64,000 nt of DNA from NCBI GenBank assembly GCA_015350385.1, contig WNKI01000005.1, positions 245,888 to 309,887 of the forward strand, given 5' to 3'. This DNA comes from Aculops lycopersici. Lineage: Eukaryota > Arthropoda > Arachnida > Trombidiformes > Eriophyidae. The notes beneath the pieces are model-generated. The model did no database searches, was not told the origin of the DNA, and was given only the letters and a program-made list of their open reading frames with translations. Both the position numbers and the translations under genes were made by a program. This document shows positions 63,949 through 64,000 of the stretch, in pieces; within the stretch, counting starts at the first letter, position 1, and every line of letters begins with the position of its first letter.

Positions 63949-64000
63949 TCATTCTGAAGTTGTGTTGGTTTCGTCCAGTGCGTCGTTCGCTTCTGATTCA
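63949..64000 (-). CDS. Possible C-terminal end of a gene beyond the window
   Basis: On the minus strand the last 52 bases read as an open frame ending ESEANDALDETNTTSE and a TGA at 63949-63951. Acidic, polar tails like this are common, but 17 codons are too few to prove coding. Reported only because it touches the window edge. Confidence 0.2.
   Translation of the reverse strand, partial: ESEANDALDETNTTSE

Noticed and set aside
1..64000. Transposable elements, viral insertions, CRISPR arrays or bacterial-type operons
   Set aside because: No transposase, reverse transcriptase, integrase or capsid-like frame, no long terminal repeats, and no regularly spaced repeat array were seen; all coding signals are eukaryotic.

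Overview
The window is nuclear DNA from a metazoan, almost certainly an arthropod. A dpr-family neuronal Ig gene is present, which is an arthropod signature. Other arthropod-type or animal genes are a fray/OSR1-like kinase, CYP3-clan P450s and a LEV-9-like sushi protein. Genes are small and mostly intronless. The few short introns (about 87-243 bp) contrast with two introns of about 6 kb in dpr. Low-complexity Gln/Asn/Ser/Thr tracts are common in coding DNA. This combination suggests an intron-poor compact genome such as an acariform (perhaps eriophyoid) mite. That placement is inference, because no rRNA or mitochondrial marker is present.

Layout, left to right. (1) 1-13.9 kb: Mnt repressor (-, cut by the window edge), a divergent CDK10-like kinase (+), TAF6 (+), a lysine-rich single-pass membrane protein (-) and an MFSD6-like transporter (+). 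(2) 13.9-27.8 kb: one long dpr gene (+) whose introns hold most of the simple repeats and a 20-base assembly gap. (3) 27.8-32.4 kb: noncoding, repeat-rich DNA. (4) 32.4-51.9 kb: a dense gene array with a Ser/Asn-rich orphan (+), an RGP1-like partial gene (-), zinc transporter ZnT1 (+), a short KIN17 (+), TMEM223 (-), ECHDC1 (-), GPHR (-), an HSD10-like SDR (+), FBXL20/FBXL2 (+), a LEV-9-like protein (-), a wrecked HIBADH copy (+), an unrecognised Cys-bearing ORF (-) and inorganic pyrophosphatase (-). (5) 52.6-55.3 kb: a fray-type kinase (-). (6) 58-63.4 kb: two tandem P450s (-) and a tetraspanin (-).

The genes do not form an operon or a single pathway. They are ordinary housekeeping genes (transcription, Golgi and mitochondrial functions, zinc efflux, CoA metabolite repair) plus neuronal, synaptic and detoxification genes. 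The recurring oddity is divergence or truncation: a kinase with an altered catalytic loop, a KIN17 without its C-terminal KOW/SH3-like part, an RGP1 without its N-terminal half, an SDR with Ser replaced by Cys in the active site, a fray without a recognisable CCT domain, and a HIBADH pseudogene. I found no mobile element, CRISPR array, tRNA or rRNA that I can support, and no coherent new system.

Several open frames begin at TTG. I moved those starts to the first in-frame ATG and inferred introns by hand from GT/AG sites and reading phase. Splice calls are therefore predictions.
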